DNA from: an uncultured bacterium
GTDB lineage: Bacteria; Bacillota_A; Clostridia; Lachnospirales; Lachnospiraceae
Length of the DNA: 64,000 bases
Direction: 5' to 3'
NCBI GenBank assembly: GCA_905215045.1
Contig: CAJMOO010000001.1
Location: forward strand, 18,300 to 82,299
The notes below the pieces were generated by a model. The model made no database searches. It was not told where the DNA came from and saw nothing but the letters and a program-made list of their open reading frames with translations. The position numbers and the translations under genes were made by a program. This document shows positions 1-7,284 of this stretch, piece by piece. Positions within the stretch are counted from its first letter, which is position 1; the number at the start of each line of letters is the position of its first letter.

Positions 1-24
1 TATCAAAAAGGAGTGCGTAAAAAA

Positions 25-792
25 GTGATAAGTTTAGGCTTGGATTCAGGTTCATCTATGACAAAAGCTGTCTTATTCAAAGATGATCATATCATAAAGA
101 CGAAGATGATTCCAACATCGATCAGTCCAAGGAAATCTTTAGAAGAACTTTATCTAGATATGATAAATGAAAAGGAAAGGATTGATGTAGTCGTAACAAC
201 AGGCTACGGAAGAAATCTGTTAGAGCAAGCAGATTTTAAGATTACAGAGATTACCTGTCATGCTGCAGGGGCATTTTTTATGAATCCAGATTGTAATACG
301 ATCATTGATATTGGCGGACAGGACAGTAAAGTAATCACGATTGATGACCTTGGCTGTGTCACAGATTTCTTAATGAATGACAAATGTGCAGCAGGAACCG
401 GACGTTTTTTAGAGATGACAATGAAACGGGTAGAAAGTGAGATTGACAAAATCGATATTTTTGTAAAAGATGCCAAGCCTGCAAAGATTAATAGTATGTG
501 TGCTGTATTTGCGGAAAGTGAGATTGTTGGGTTACTGGCTCAGGATATCCCGCCAGAAGATATTGTCCTTGGCTGTGTAGAGTCTATTTGTCAAAGAACT
601 GCGGCATTTGCACAAAAACTGACACCAGTGAATCCAAAGGTATTTTTCTCAGGTGGACTAGCACAGTTTGATGTGATGAAACAGTCATTAGCTAGACATT
701 TAAGGATTAAAGAAGTAGCAACCGATCCATTATGTCAATACACAGGAGCAATCGGAGCTGCCGTATTAGGTATCCAAAAAAAGAAACGATAA
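25..792 (+). CDS. Acyl-CoA dehydratase activase, YjiL/HgdC-like ATPase
   Basis: ATP-dependent electron-transfer activator of the BadF/BadG/BcrA family. The 4Fe-4S homodimer hydrolyses ATP to push one low-potential electron into a partner dehydratase or reductase. Visible are the N-terminal phosphate-binding GLDSGSSMTK, a glycine-rich DIGGQDSK, CAAGTGRFLE and a second cysteine in NSMCAVFAESE; one cysteine from each subunit would hold the shared cluster. A GTG at 13 overlaps the ribosome site AAAAAGGAG (5-13), so the GTG at 25, 11 bases downstream, is the better start and gives about 255 aa, the size of E. coli YjiL. If the real ribosome site lies outside the window, 13 is possible. The YjiM-like partner follows 27 bp later. 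Family assignment is firm; the substrate is unknown. Confidence 0.88.
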   Translation: MISLGLDSGSSMTKAVLFKDDHIIKTKMIPTSISPRKSLEELYLDMINEKERIDVVVTTGYGRNLLEQADFKITEITCHAAGAFFMNPDCNTIIDIGGQDSKVITIDDLGCVTDFLMNDKCAAGTGRFLEMTMKRVESEIDKIDIFVKDAKPAKINSMCAVFAESEIVGLLAQDIPPEDIVLGCVESICQRTAAFAQKLTPVNPKVFFSGGLAQFDVMKQSLARHLRIKEVATDPLCQYTGAIGAAVLGIQKKKR

Positions 793-819
793 TTTTTATT
801 TAAAGGAGAAATTGAAACA

Positions 820-1971
820 ATGGTTGAATTAAAGAAAGAGTTACCAGAAATTTTTGAGGAGTTTGCAGAACAGCGGAAAAATTCATTTCTGGCGATCAAA
901 GAAATTAAAGAAAAAGATATTCCAGTGGTTGGAGTATTTTGTACTTATCTGCCAAGAGAGATTCCAAATGCTATGTGTGCAGCAGTTGTCGGACTATGTT
1001 CCGTATCTGATGAAACAATTGCGGATGCAGAAAAAGATCTTCCAAGAAATCTATGTCCATTGATTAAATCAAGTTATGGATTTGCCAAAACTGATAAATG
1101 TCCATTTTTCTATTTTTCTGATTTAGTTGTCGGAGAAACAACATGTGACGGAAAGAAAAAGATGTATGAAATGCTTGCTGATTTTAAACCAGTTCATGTC
1201 GTAGAATTACCAAATTGTCAGACAGAAGATGGAATTCAGTTATATAAAAAAGAATTACTTCGTTTCAAAAAAGTGTTAGAAGATAAATTTGAGACAACGA
1301 TTACAGATGAAGCGGTTCTTCATCAGATTAAATTAAGAAATGGAATCAATAAAGCATTAAGACGTCTTCAGTATGTCATGGCAAATGATCCGGCACCAGT
1401 TAATGGATTAGATGTGATCAATACTGTTTATGGAAGTGGTTTTGACATCAATACAGAAGGACTTGAGGACCGAATCAATGCAGTAACAGATAAGATTGAA
1501 AAAGAATACAAAGAAGGAAAGAATATCGGAAAGAAACCAAGAATCCTTGTGACAGGGTCTCCATCTGGAGGAGCAGCCTTGAAAGTTATTCGTGCGATTG
1601 AAGATAATGGCGGGGTTGTTGTATGTTTTGAAAACTGTACGGGAATGAAACCACTTGCAATGGTAGATGAAGAAAATCCAGATGTATATGATGCACTTGC
1701 AAGAAAATATTTAAATATTGGATGTTCCTGCATGTCTCCGAATAAAAATCGCATGGATCTGTTAGATGAATTGATTGATGATTTCCATGTAGATGGGGTT
1801 GTAGATCTTGTTCTTCAGGCGTGTCATACATATAATGTAGAAACGGCAATCGTTAAGAAATTAGTGAAAGATAAAAAAGGAATACCATATACAGTGGTTG
1901 AAACGGATTATTCACAGGCGGATATTGAACAGATCAATACAAGAATGGCAGCTTTTATTGAGATGTTATAA
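820..1971 (+). CDS. 2-hydroxyacyl-CoA dehydratase family protein, YjiM-like (double-cubane reductase type)
   Basis: HgdB/FldC-fold iron-sulfur protein of 383 aa, the same length as E. coli YjiM. Conserved cysteines occur in CTYLPREIPNAMC, NLCPLI, TDKCPFF and GETTCDG, as expected for cluster ligands. Classical hydroxyacyl-CoA dehydratases have two different subunits of this fold. Here only one is present beside its activase, which is the arrangement of the double-cubane-cluster proteins, ATP-driven reductases of small molecules. It is inferred to take electrons from the upstream activase in the cytoplasm. AAAGGAG at 802-808 precedes the ATG. The natural substrate cannot be read from the sequence. 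Confidence 0.85.
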   Translation: MVELKKELPEIFEEFAEQRKNSFLAIKEIKEKDIPVVGVFCTYLPREIPNAMCAAVVGLCSVSDETIADAEKDLPRNLCPLIKSSYGFAKTDKCPFFYFSDLVVGETTCDGKKKMYEMLADFKPVHVVELPNCQTEDGIQLYKKELLRFKKVLEDKFETTITDEAVLHQIKLRNGINKALRRLQYVMANDPAPVNGLDVINTVYGSGFDINTEGLEDRINAVTDKIEKEYKEGKNIGKKPRILVTGSPSGGAALKVIRAIEDNGGVVVCFENCTGMKPLAMVDEENPDVYDALARKYLNIGCSCMSPNKNRMDLLDELIDDFHVDGVVDLVLQACHTYNVETAIVKKLVKDKKGIPYTVVETDYSQADIEQINTRMAAFIEML

Positions 1972-2097
1972 AATACATTTAGAATGTTAACAAAAAGAAA
2001 AATGGTGCAAGAAAAGACTTCTTATACTATTTTTCTTTTTCGATTGACACAAACTTACATTTTACAGTTACTTCAATATGTTAGAATAGAAATAATA

Positions 2098-2896
2098 AAT
2101 TACAAAGTCTGCATGGTCACAGACGCAGGGGATATTACTGACCAGTCATTTAATCAGACAACTTATGAAGCTTGTAGAGATTACTGCAAGAACTGCCATG
2201 GTCGATGTAGCCGTTGCAGAAGGGTATAATGTTATTGTTTTACCTGGATACGTATTTGCATAGACAGTCATCGACACAACATTTAAATATCCAGATATCA
2301 AATTTATCGTATTAGATATGAGCGCAAGCGACATTGGAGCAGCAGCAGAGATGGGAATCACAGATAAAGTAACGATCGAGTATGCTTATGGTGGTCAGTT
2401 CTATGGATCAACCGAGATCACAGCTGCAATGGATACTTGGTATAGCAATGAAACAGAAGTTGTATTTGCCTGTGGTGGAGGAATCTTTACTTCTGCAGCA
2501 GAAGCAGCGGCGAAGGTGAACGGTAAGATCATCGGAGTAGACTCAGATCAGTCACCGATCATTGATAAATACGGAAAAGGTATGACAGTTACATCTGCAA
2601 TGAAGAGCCTGACAGCAACAGTGAATGCCCGATTAGATTCCATTATCTTTGATGGAACATGGAAAGATCATGTAGGACAAGTTGAGAACTTAGGACTGGT
2701 GTCTAAAGATGATATGTCTAAGAACTATGTTGGACTTCCAGAAGATACAACACAGTGGAATAAGAACTTTGGGGTTAACGATTATAAGAAGCTTGTTGCA
2801 GAGATCTTCGATGGAAAGAGAAAAGTTAACAACAGCACAGACCAGATGCCAAAAGTATCTGTCAAATTAAACGAACGTCAGGGTATGATCAAATAA
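2098..2896 (+). pseudogene. Decayed BMP-family nucleoside-binding lipoprotein
   Basis: Remnant of the substrate-binding lipoprotein of a nucleoside ABC transporter (BMP/PnrA/Med family). The family opening is readable as YKVCMVTDAGDITDQSFNQ from about 2101, but the signal peptide and lipobox are gone. A frameshift with loss of sequence lies near 2185-2195, and an in-frame stop follows GYVFA at about 2261. The rest (IKFIVLDMSASDIG, VFACGGGIF, IIGVDSDQS, GLVSKDDMSKNYVGLP) is open to the stop at 2896. At least three independent lesions mean no functional product. Remnants of the cognate ATPase and permease follow directly. Confidence 0.87.
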
Positions 2897-2919
2897 TAAA
2901 AATGGAAGGAAATAATAAT

Positions 2920-3058
2920 ATGTCTTAATATGCAATTGAAATGCTGAATATTACCAAACGTTTCCCCGGAATTGTTGCGAATGATAATATCACACTTCAG
3001 TTAAAGAAAGGTGAGATTCACGCACTTCTAGGAAAAAATGGGGCTGGAAAATCAACAT
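2920..3058 (+). pseudogene. 5' fragment of nucleoside ABC transporter ATPase
   Basis: Reading from the ATG at 2920, codon 3 is TAA, and the frame then reads [15 protein letters not shown], ending in the Walker A motif [11 protein letters not shown]. This matches the N-terminus of the sugar/nucleoside ABC ATPases found next to BMP proteins. Homology stops immediately after Walker A (about 3056), so Q-loop, signature and Walker B are absent. The gene was truncated by a deletion that joins it to the 3' end of the permease gene. Confidence 0.82.
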
Positions 3059-3145
3059 ATTTCCTTGCTTGTACTCGCAGTTTCCTCTAAGAAATCAAGA
3101 GCACCGAAGGCAGAGGGAATACCATATGATAAAGGACAAAGATAA
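3059..3145 (+). pseudogene. 3' fragment of nucleoside ABC transporter permease
   Basis: In another frame than the ATPase fragment, 3059-3145 reads [18 protein letters not shown] followed by GIPYDKGQR and a stop. A hydrophobic end followed by a basic RAPKAEGIPYD tail is what I recall for the C-terminus of the second permease of BMP-type nucleoside transporters in clostridia. It is the right-hand side of the deletion junction: most of the ATPase, all of permease 1 and nearly all of permease 2 are missing. Confidence 0.68.
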
Positions 3146-3165
3146 CAAAGGAGATAAAATACACG

Positions 3166-4086
3166 ATGGGAATTGTAGTAATCGGAGATGTATTTATAGA
3201 TATTAAGGGGTTTTCTACATCCCCTTATATCCCATATGGGAGAAACGCCGGAACGATCGCACAGATTCATGGCGGCGTTGGACGTAATGTTGCAGAAGAC
3301 ATTGCGAATGTAGAATTAGAACCAACATTTGTAAGTTCTGTTGACGATGATGCGATGGGAGAAGATGTTATCCGCAAATTAGACCGTCATAAAGTCAACA
3401 CAAAATATATGAGAAAAGTAAAAAATGGAATGGGAACATGGCTTGCAGTTTTTGACCATGAAGGAGATGTGGTAGCGTCCATTTCCAAACGACCAGATCA
3501 CGGACCAATTGAACAGATTCTTGATGAATATGGAGACGAGATCTTTAAAGATGCAGACAGTATCGTAATCGAAATTGATATTGACCGTGAGATCGTGAAA
3601 AAAACATTTCATTATGCAGAAAAATATGGAAAGAAAGTCTATGCGATCGTATCGAATATGACAATTGCGATTGAGAGAAGAGATTTCATTCGAAGAATTG
3701 AATGTTTCGTATGTAATCAGCAGGAGGCAGGAATCCTATTTTCTGAAGATTATGAGGAAATGAGTGCAGAAGAATTATCCAAAGTTCTTCCAGAACGTAT
3801 CAAATCTGCAAAGATTCCAAAGATGGTCGTTACAATGGGTGGCGAAGGTGCTGTTTATGCTGATCAGAACGGAGAATGCGGAGTTTATCCAGCATTAAAG
3901 GTAGATGTTGTTGATACAACAGGAGCTGGAGATGCATTTTTCTCAGGTGTGTGCATTGGGCTGACTTATGGAAAGACATTAAGAGAAGCATGCGCGATCG
4001 GTACAAGACTTGCATCTACCGTCATTTGTACATCAGAAAATATTTGTCCAAGATTTATGCCGGAAGAGTTCGGCATCACGAGGTAA
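3166..4086 (+). CDS. PfkB-family carbohydrate/nucleoside kinase
   Basis: Ribokinase-fold kinase of 306 aa. The N-terminus reads VVIGDVFIDIKG, then GGVGRNVAEDIA (PfkB signature 1 region), and near the C-terminus DTTGAGDAFFSG, the signature 2 with the catalytic Asp and anion hole. These enzymes phosphorylate a sugar or nucleoside hydroxyl with ATP. The GGVGRNVAE segment resembles pseudouridine kinases, and the gene lies between a dead nucleoside transporter and uridine kinase, so a nucleoside or ribose-type substrate is inferred. AAAGGAG at 3147-3153 serves the ATG. It is intact, unlike the genes upstream. Confidence 0.85.
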   Translation: MGIVVIGDVFIDIKGFSTSPYIPYGRNAGTIAQIHGGVGRNVAEDIANVELEPTFVSSVDDDAMGEDVIRKLDRHKVNTKYMRKVKNGMGTWLAVFDHEGDVVASISKRPDHGPIEQILDEYGDEIFKDADSIVIEIDIDREIVKKTFHYAEKYGKKVYAIVSNMTIAIERRDFIRRIECFVCNQQEAGILFSEDYEEMSAEELSKVLPERIKSAKIPKMVVTMGGEGAVYADQNGECGVYPALKVDVVDTTGAGDAFFSGVCIGLTYGKTLREACAIGTRLASTVICTSENICPRFMPEEFGITR

Positions 4087-4091
4087 ATGCC

Positions 4092-4721
4092 ATGGAAAGT
4101 ATAATTATAGGAATTGCCGGAGGTTCCGGTTCCGGAAAGTCTACATTTACAAACAGAGTTAAAAAATATTTTGGTGATGATGTCACAGTGATCTATCATG
4201 ATAATTATTACCGCAGACAGGATGGAATTCCATTTGAGAAGCGTGTGACAGTCAATTATGATCATCCTGATTCTCTGGAAACAGATCTTCTTGTGGAACA
4301 TCTCAAACAGTTAAAAGCAGGAAAAACTGTGGAATGTCCAGTTTATGATTATAATCAGCATAATCGTTCTGATGAGATCATCACAATTGAACCCAAACCT
4401 GTCATTTTAGTTGAAGGAATCTTACTATTGGCGGATGAGCGAATCCGTGATCTGTTAGATATCAAGGTATACGTTGAAGCAGATGCAGATGAGCGAATTC
4501 TTCGAAGAATCCTGCGAGATGTAGAAGAACGAGGAAGAGACCTCCATGGAATCATCGATCAGTATTTGGCAACGGTCAAACCAATGCATTACATGTATGT
4601 AGAGCCGACAAGAGCAAAAGCTGATATTGTGATCAACAGTGGAAAGAATGATGTGGCATTTGATCTGTTTGTGTCAAAGATCGCACAGTTATTAGATGAG
4701 ATGGACGGGAAAACAAAATAG
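4092..4721 (+). CDS. udk: Uridine kinase
   Basis: Phosphorylates uridine and cytidine to UMP and CMP in pyrimidine salvage. The P-loop GIAGGSGSGKST is at the very N-terminus, followed by YHDNYYR and NYDHPDSLETDLL, EGILLLAD and the RILRRILRDVEERGRD lid region, all typical of Udk. The frame is open further upstream, but the ATG at 4092 with GAGG at 4080-4083 gives 209 aa, the family length, and only 5 bp separate it from the PfkB kinase stop. It is probably the last gene of the former nucleoside uptake and salvage operon; a terminator follows at 4735-4772. Confidence 0.93.
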   Translation: MESIIIGIAGGSGSGKSTFTNRVKKYFGDDVTVIYHDNYYRRQDGIPFEKRVTVNYDHPDSLETDLLVEHLKQLKAGKTVECPVYDYNQHNRSDEIITIEPKPVILVEGILLLADERIRDLLDIKVYVEADADERILRRILRDVEERGRDLHGIIDQYLATVKPMHYMYVEPTRAKADIVINSGKNDVAFDLFVSKIAQLLDEMDGKTK

Positions 4722-4734
4722 AAAGAAAACCGAT

Positions 4735-4772
4735 AAAAAGCACTGGAAGTTATAGTTTTCTGGTGCTTTTTT
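4735..4772 (+). terminator. Intrinsic terminator after udk
   Basis: AAAAAGCAC (4735-4743) pairs with GTGCTTTTT (4763-4771), followed by a T-run. Confidence 0.8.
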
Positions 4773-4820
4773 AACTTTTTCAAAAAAATTTTAAAAATTT
4801 TTCATTTTTTTAAAACTTTT

Positions 4821-4850
4821 TTGAAACCACGTCTGTCTATATAGTATAAT
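4821..4850 (+). promoter_or_regulatory. Sigma-A type promoter
   Basis: TTGAAA (4821-4826), 18-bp spacer, TATAAT (4845-4850), 34 bp before the secreted-protein start at 4884. Confidence 0.7.
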
Positions 4851-4883
4851 AGCAATAAATCAACAACAAAAAGGAGAAAAGTT

Positions 4884-5966
4884 ATGAGAAAAAACAAAAT
4901 GATGGCAGCTGCATTTGCAGTGATGATGAGTGTTTCTATGGTAGGTGGAGTACCTGTATCCGCATCAACGAATTCAGTGAAAGCGGCAACTGCAAAATCT
5001 ACAGCAGGTATTCATATAAAAAATACGGTTAATCTGGATCAAAACGGCAGAGCAAAATACAATGGAACTTTTGCAAATAATGAAGAATATTATAAATTCA
5101 CTCCATCTAAAACAGGAACATTAAAAATTGTTTCAACAGGCGGTTCAAATTATGTTAAAAATTGTCTTCGAGAAGAATTTTCAAATCAAATGCTTGTAGA
5201 TTATCCTTTTATTTTTTCACCAAATGGATATTCATTAACAACAGAGTATACATTAGCTAAAGGAACAACCTATTTAATCGGAGCTTTAAATTGTGGCTCA
5301 GATAATGCTAGTTACACGATTGCTTTTCAATTCAAAGAGCTGAAAGAGTCATTCCCTGAAAGCTATGATACTCAGAATGAAGAGATGAGTGATGCAAAAT
5401 ATGTAGAATTAAACAAGAGATACTATGCAGTACGTGCAATCAGTGAAACAGCAGATTGGTTTAAGTTTACAGTAAAATCTGAAGCAGATATTTCTGTATC
5501 AGGTGATGTAGTAGATTGGGATGTTTATAACAGTAATGGGGCACCCGTAAATCAATCAACAGGGTTAAAAAAAGGTACATACTATGTAAATTTCCATGCA
5601 AGAAATGCCAATGGACAATATAGTTTTATAGTTATTGATAAAAAAGCAGCTCAAAATAATAATAAAAAGCCTAATAATACAGTAACAAAACCAAAAGCAA
5701 CCTACATTACAAAATTAACAAAAGGTTCCAAACGCTTCAAAGTCAGCGTAAAGAAACAGTCTGTAACAGGATATCAAGTTCAGTATTCTTTAAAGAGTAA
5801 CTTCAAAGGATCAAAAACAAAATCATTTAAAGGAACATCTTACACAGTCAAAGGCTTAAAAGGAAAGAAAAAATATTATGTAAGAGTTCGTTCTTATAAG
5901 AAATCTGGAAGTAAGACTTTATATTCTGCATGGTCTGGTAAGAAGAGCGTGAAGACTAAGAAATAG
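4884..5966 (+). CDS. Secreted protein with C-terminal fibronectin III-like domain
   Basis: A 360-aa exported protein of unknown function. A signal peptide is clear at residues 1-28 (basic start, hydrophobic core, cleavage near VSAS). Two beta-rich segments resembling pre-peptidase C-terminal domains follow (about 45-150 and 165-250; both contain an EYYKF or DWFKF strand). A basic linker with KPNNTVTKPKAT leads into a lysine-rich fibronectin III-like domain (about 270-360: GYQVQYSL, YYVRVRSYKK, YSAWSGKKSVK). Such domains are common on clostridial surface proteins and usually bind carbohydrate or wall polymers. I see no catalytic motif and no sortase signal. It has its own promoter and stands alone. 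Confidence 0.78.
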   Translation: MRKNKMMAAAFAVMMSVSMVGGVPVSASTNSVKAATAKSTAGIHIKNTVNLDQNGRAKYNGTFANNEEYYKFTPSKTGTLKIVSTGGSNYVKNCLREEFSNQMLVDYPFIFSPNGYSLTTEYTLAKGTTYLIGALNCGSDNASYTIAFQFKELKESFPESYDTQNEEMSDAKYVELNKRYYAVRAISETADWFKFTVKSEADISVSGDVVDWDVYNSNGAPVNQSTGLKKGTYYVNFHARNANGQYSFIVIDKKAAQNNNKKPNNTVTKPKATYITKLTKGSKRFKVSVKKQSVTGYQVQYSLKSNFKGSKTKSFKGTSYTVKGLKGKKKYYVRVRSYKKSGSKTLYSAWSGKKSVKTKK

Positions 5967-6001
5967 TTGTTATTAAATAAAAGAATTTAAAAGATAAATG
6001 T

Positions 6002-6060
6002 AAGAATCCAAAGGTTTATTATAATAGATAATTTGTTATACGAGCTTTTGGATTCTTTTA
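6002..6060 (+). terminator. Intrinsic terminator
   Basis: AAGAATCCAAAGG (from 6002) pairs with CTTTTGGATTCTT (from 6045), followed by TTTATTTT. The rest of the gap to 6242 is AT-rich and holds only the promoter at 6135-6163. Confidence 0.75.
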
Positions 6061-6134
6061 TTTTATAATATTAAAATTCAGCTTAAAATTACATTTTATA
6101 TTGATTGCATTTTTAATATATTATAAATAAACAC

Positions 6135-6163
6135 TTGATAAAACAATGAAAATAAATTATAAT
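6135..6163 (+). promoter_or_regulatory. Sigma-A type promoter for the 54-aa/GNAT pair
   Basis: TTGATA (6135-6140), 17-bp spacer, TATAAT (6158-6163), 80 bp before the small gene at 6243. Confidence 0.6.
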
Positions 6164-6242
6164 TTAATTAAGAAGAATCGAGGCATACTTCTATAAATGA
6201 GTTTTACTAGAATAATCTAATGAAAATAAGGAGGGTTTCATA

Positions 6243-6407
6243 ATGGCAGTATTATCAAAGCCTGTTAATAAAATGGTAATTATAAAAAAAGAAGCATCTC
6301 AACAATTTATACATGAGTTTAATAAAAATCAGGTAACAAAAGAATTTATGGATTCTTGTAAGAAAGCAGGAGAACTATTTGAGCGCACAAAAAGAAAAAA
6401 ACATTAA
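6243..6407 (+). CDS. Small protein (54 aa) coupled to a GNAT-like protein
   Basis: ATG at 6243 behind a strong AAGGAGGG ribosome site. The 54-aa product has a short hydrophobic/basic start (MAVLSKPVNKMVIIKK), a predicted helix and a basic tail (FERTKRKKH). The next gene starts inside it at 6379 on TTG, and the ribosome site AGGAG (6368-6372) of that gene is coded within this frame, so the two are translationally coupled. Size, order and coupling resemble an antitoxin before a toxin, but I recognise no DNA-binding fold. Function unknown. Confidence 0.65.
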   Translation: MAVLSKPVNKMVIIKKEASQQFIHEFNKNQVTKEFMDSCKKAGELFERTKRKKH

Positions 6408-7059
6408 TAAACAAACAATAGATAATTTTAATCCTGATACGATGTCATTTGAACAATCATGTCAGGATTTTTTATTGAAAATTTTAGAATTTGATGCTGG
6501 ATCAGGATATGAAAATTTTAATGATTTTATCAAAGAAGAAGCCTCTGACTATCAAAATTCTGGAGATGGTGTTACATATGTAGTGTGGAATGTATTTTAT
6601 GATAAAAATGATAAAGAAATTGATCGTGAAATAATGGGATTTTATACTTTGGCAACAGGCGCTATTCCATATACAGATAGAATACGTTTAGATGAAATAG
6701 AGGCAAAAGAAACAGGAAAAGAATTCGATGAACAAACATGTGGATTACCCATAGTAGAAATCAAGATGTTTGCAATATCTAAAAAATATCAAGATATATT
6801 TTATGAATATGCAGATGAAGTATTACCTGTCTCAGCATGGATAATGCGAAATATTATATTGAACATAAAGCATATCTTAGACAATGTTGTAGGATTTAAA
6901 GGAATTTTTTTACATTCATTACCAGATGCAGAATCTTTTTATTTAAAAAACGGATTTAGTTTGCTAGAAAAGAATATGCAGGCTTTGTATTCTGTCGATT
7001 CGGAATATACTCCAATGTATCTTACATTAAAACCTGTATATATAAATTATGATGAATGA
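6379..7059 (+). CDS. GNAT-like acetyltransferase-fold protein
   Basis: A 226-aa protein that starts on TTG with AGGAG (6368-6372) six bases ahead; the next in-frame ATG (6442) lacks such a site. The C-terminal part, GFKGIFLHSLPDAESFY followed by LKNGF, matches the last helix-strand of GNAT enzymes (FYxKxGF), and IVEIKMFAISKKYQ fits the central acetyl-CoA strand. An insert near residues 90-120 separates the strands, and the usual R/Q-x-x-G-x-G/A loop is not clear, so activity is uncertain. It overlaps the 54-aa gene by 29 bp. A toxin role is only an inference from this layout. Confidence 0.6.
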   Translation: MSAQKEKNINKQTIDNFNPDTMSFEQSCQDFLLKILEFDAGSGYENFNDFIKEEASDYQNSGDGVTYVVWNVFYDKNDKEIDREIMGFYTLATGAIPYTDRIRLDEIEAKETGKEFDEQTCGLPIVEIKMFAISKKYQDIFYEYADEVLPVSAWIMRNIILNIKHILDNVVGFKGIFLHSLPDAESFYLKNGFSLLEKNMQALYSVDSEYTPMYLTLKPVYINYDE

Positions 7060-7087
7060 TAAAAATTTAAAATCATAAAACTTTTCC

Positions 7088-7135
7088 CATCACCTCCCTG
7101 TCTAAGTAATATAAGCAACAGACATGGAGGTGATG
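7088..7135 (+). promoter_or_regulatory. Hairpin masking the ribosome site of the next small ORF
   Basis: CATCACCTCCCTGTCT (7088-7103) and AGACATGGAGGTGATG (7120-7135) form a 16-bp stem with one mismatch and a 16-base loop. The right arm contains GGAGGTG (7126-7132), the ribosome site for the ATG at 7138. In RNA this would block translation of the small ORF and, by coupling, of the sigma factor. As DNA it could instead be an operator. Confidence 0.65.
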
Positions 7136-7137
7136 CT

Positions 7138-7284
7138 ATGAAAGACAGGCTCATGCAATGGATCATAGCACTGATCAAACTGGATCGGAGTTATTTTCTA
7201 AAAGATATGGAAAGAAGGAACCATGCATACAAACAAATGAGAAAGAAAGAGGAACAACGATGGAAATCAAAGAAGCAGTCATAA
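7138..7284 (+). CDS. Candidate 48-aa leader protein overlapping the sigma factor
   Basis: ATG at 7138 with the best ribosome site in this region (GGAGGTG, six bases ahead). It codes 48 residues that are very basic after residue 20 (MERRNHAYKQMRKKEEQRWK) with a short hydrophobic stretch (MQWIIALIKL). It ends 25 bp inside the sigma-factor gene in another frame, so translation could feed the sigma start at 7260. It could be a regulatory leader peptide or a real small protein. I recognise no family. Confidence 0.45.
   Translation: MKDRLMQWIIALIKLDRSYFLKDMERRNHAYKQMRKKEEQRWKSKKQS

Noticed and set aside
2044..2088. Promoter before the decayed binding-protein gene
   Set aside because: TTGACA at 2044 has no -10 at the right distance; TTTACA-16-TAGAAT (2061-2088) is possible but leads only to a dead gene, so it is not called.
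3951..4091. Upstream extension of uridine kinase
   Set aside because: It lies within the PfkB gene, and family homology and the ribosome site start at 4092.
7158..7259. 34-residue N-terminal extension of the sigma factor
   Set aside because: It overlaps the 48-aa ORF, lacks a ribosome site, and sigma region 2 homology begins after 7260.
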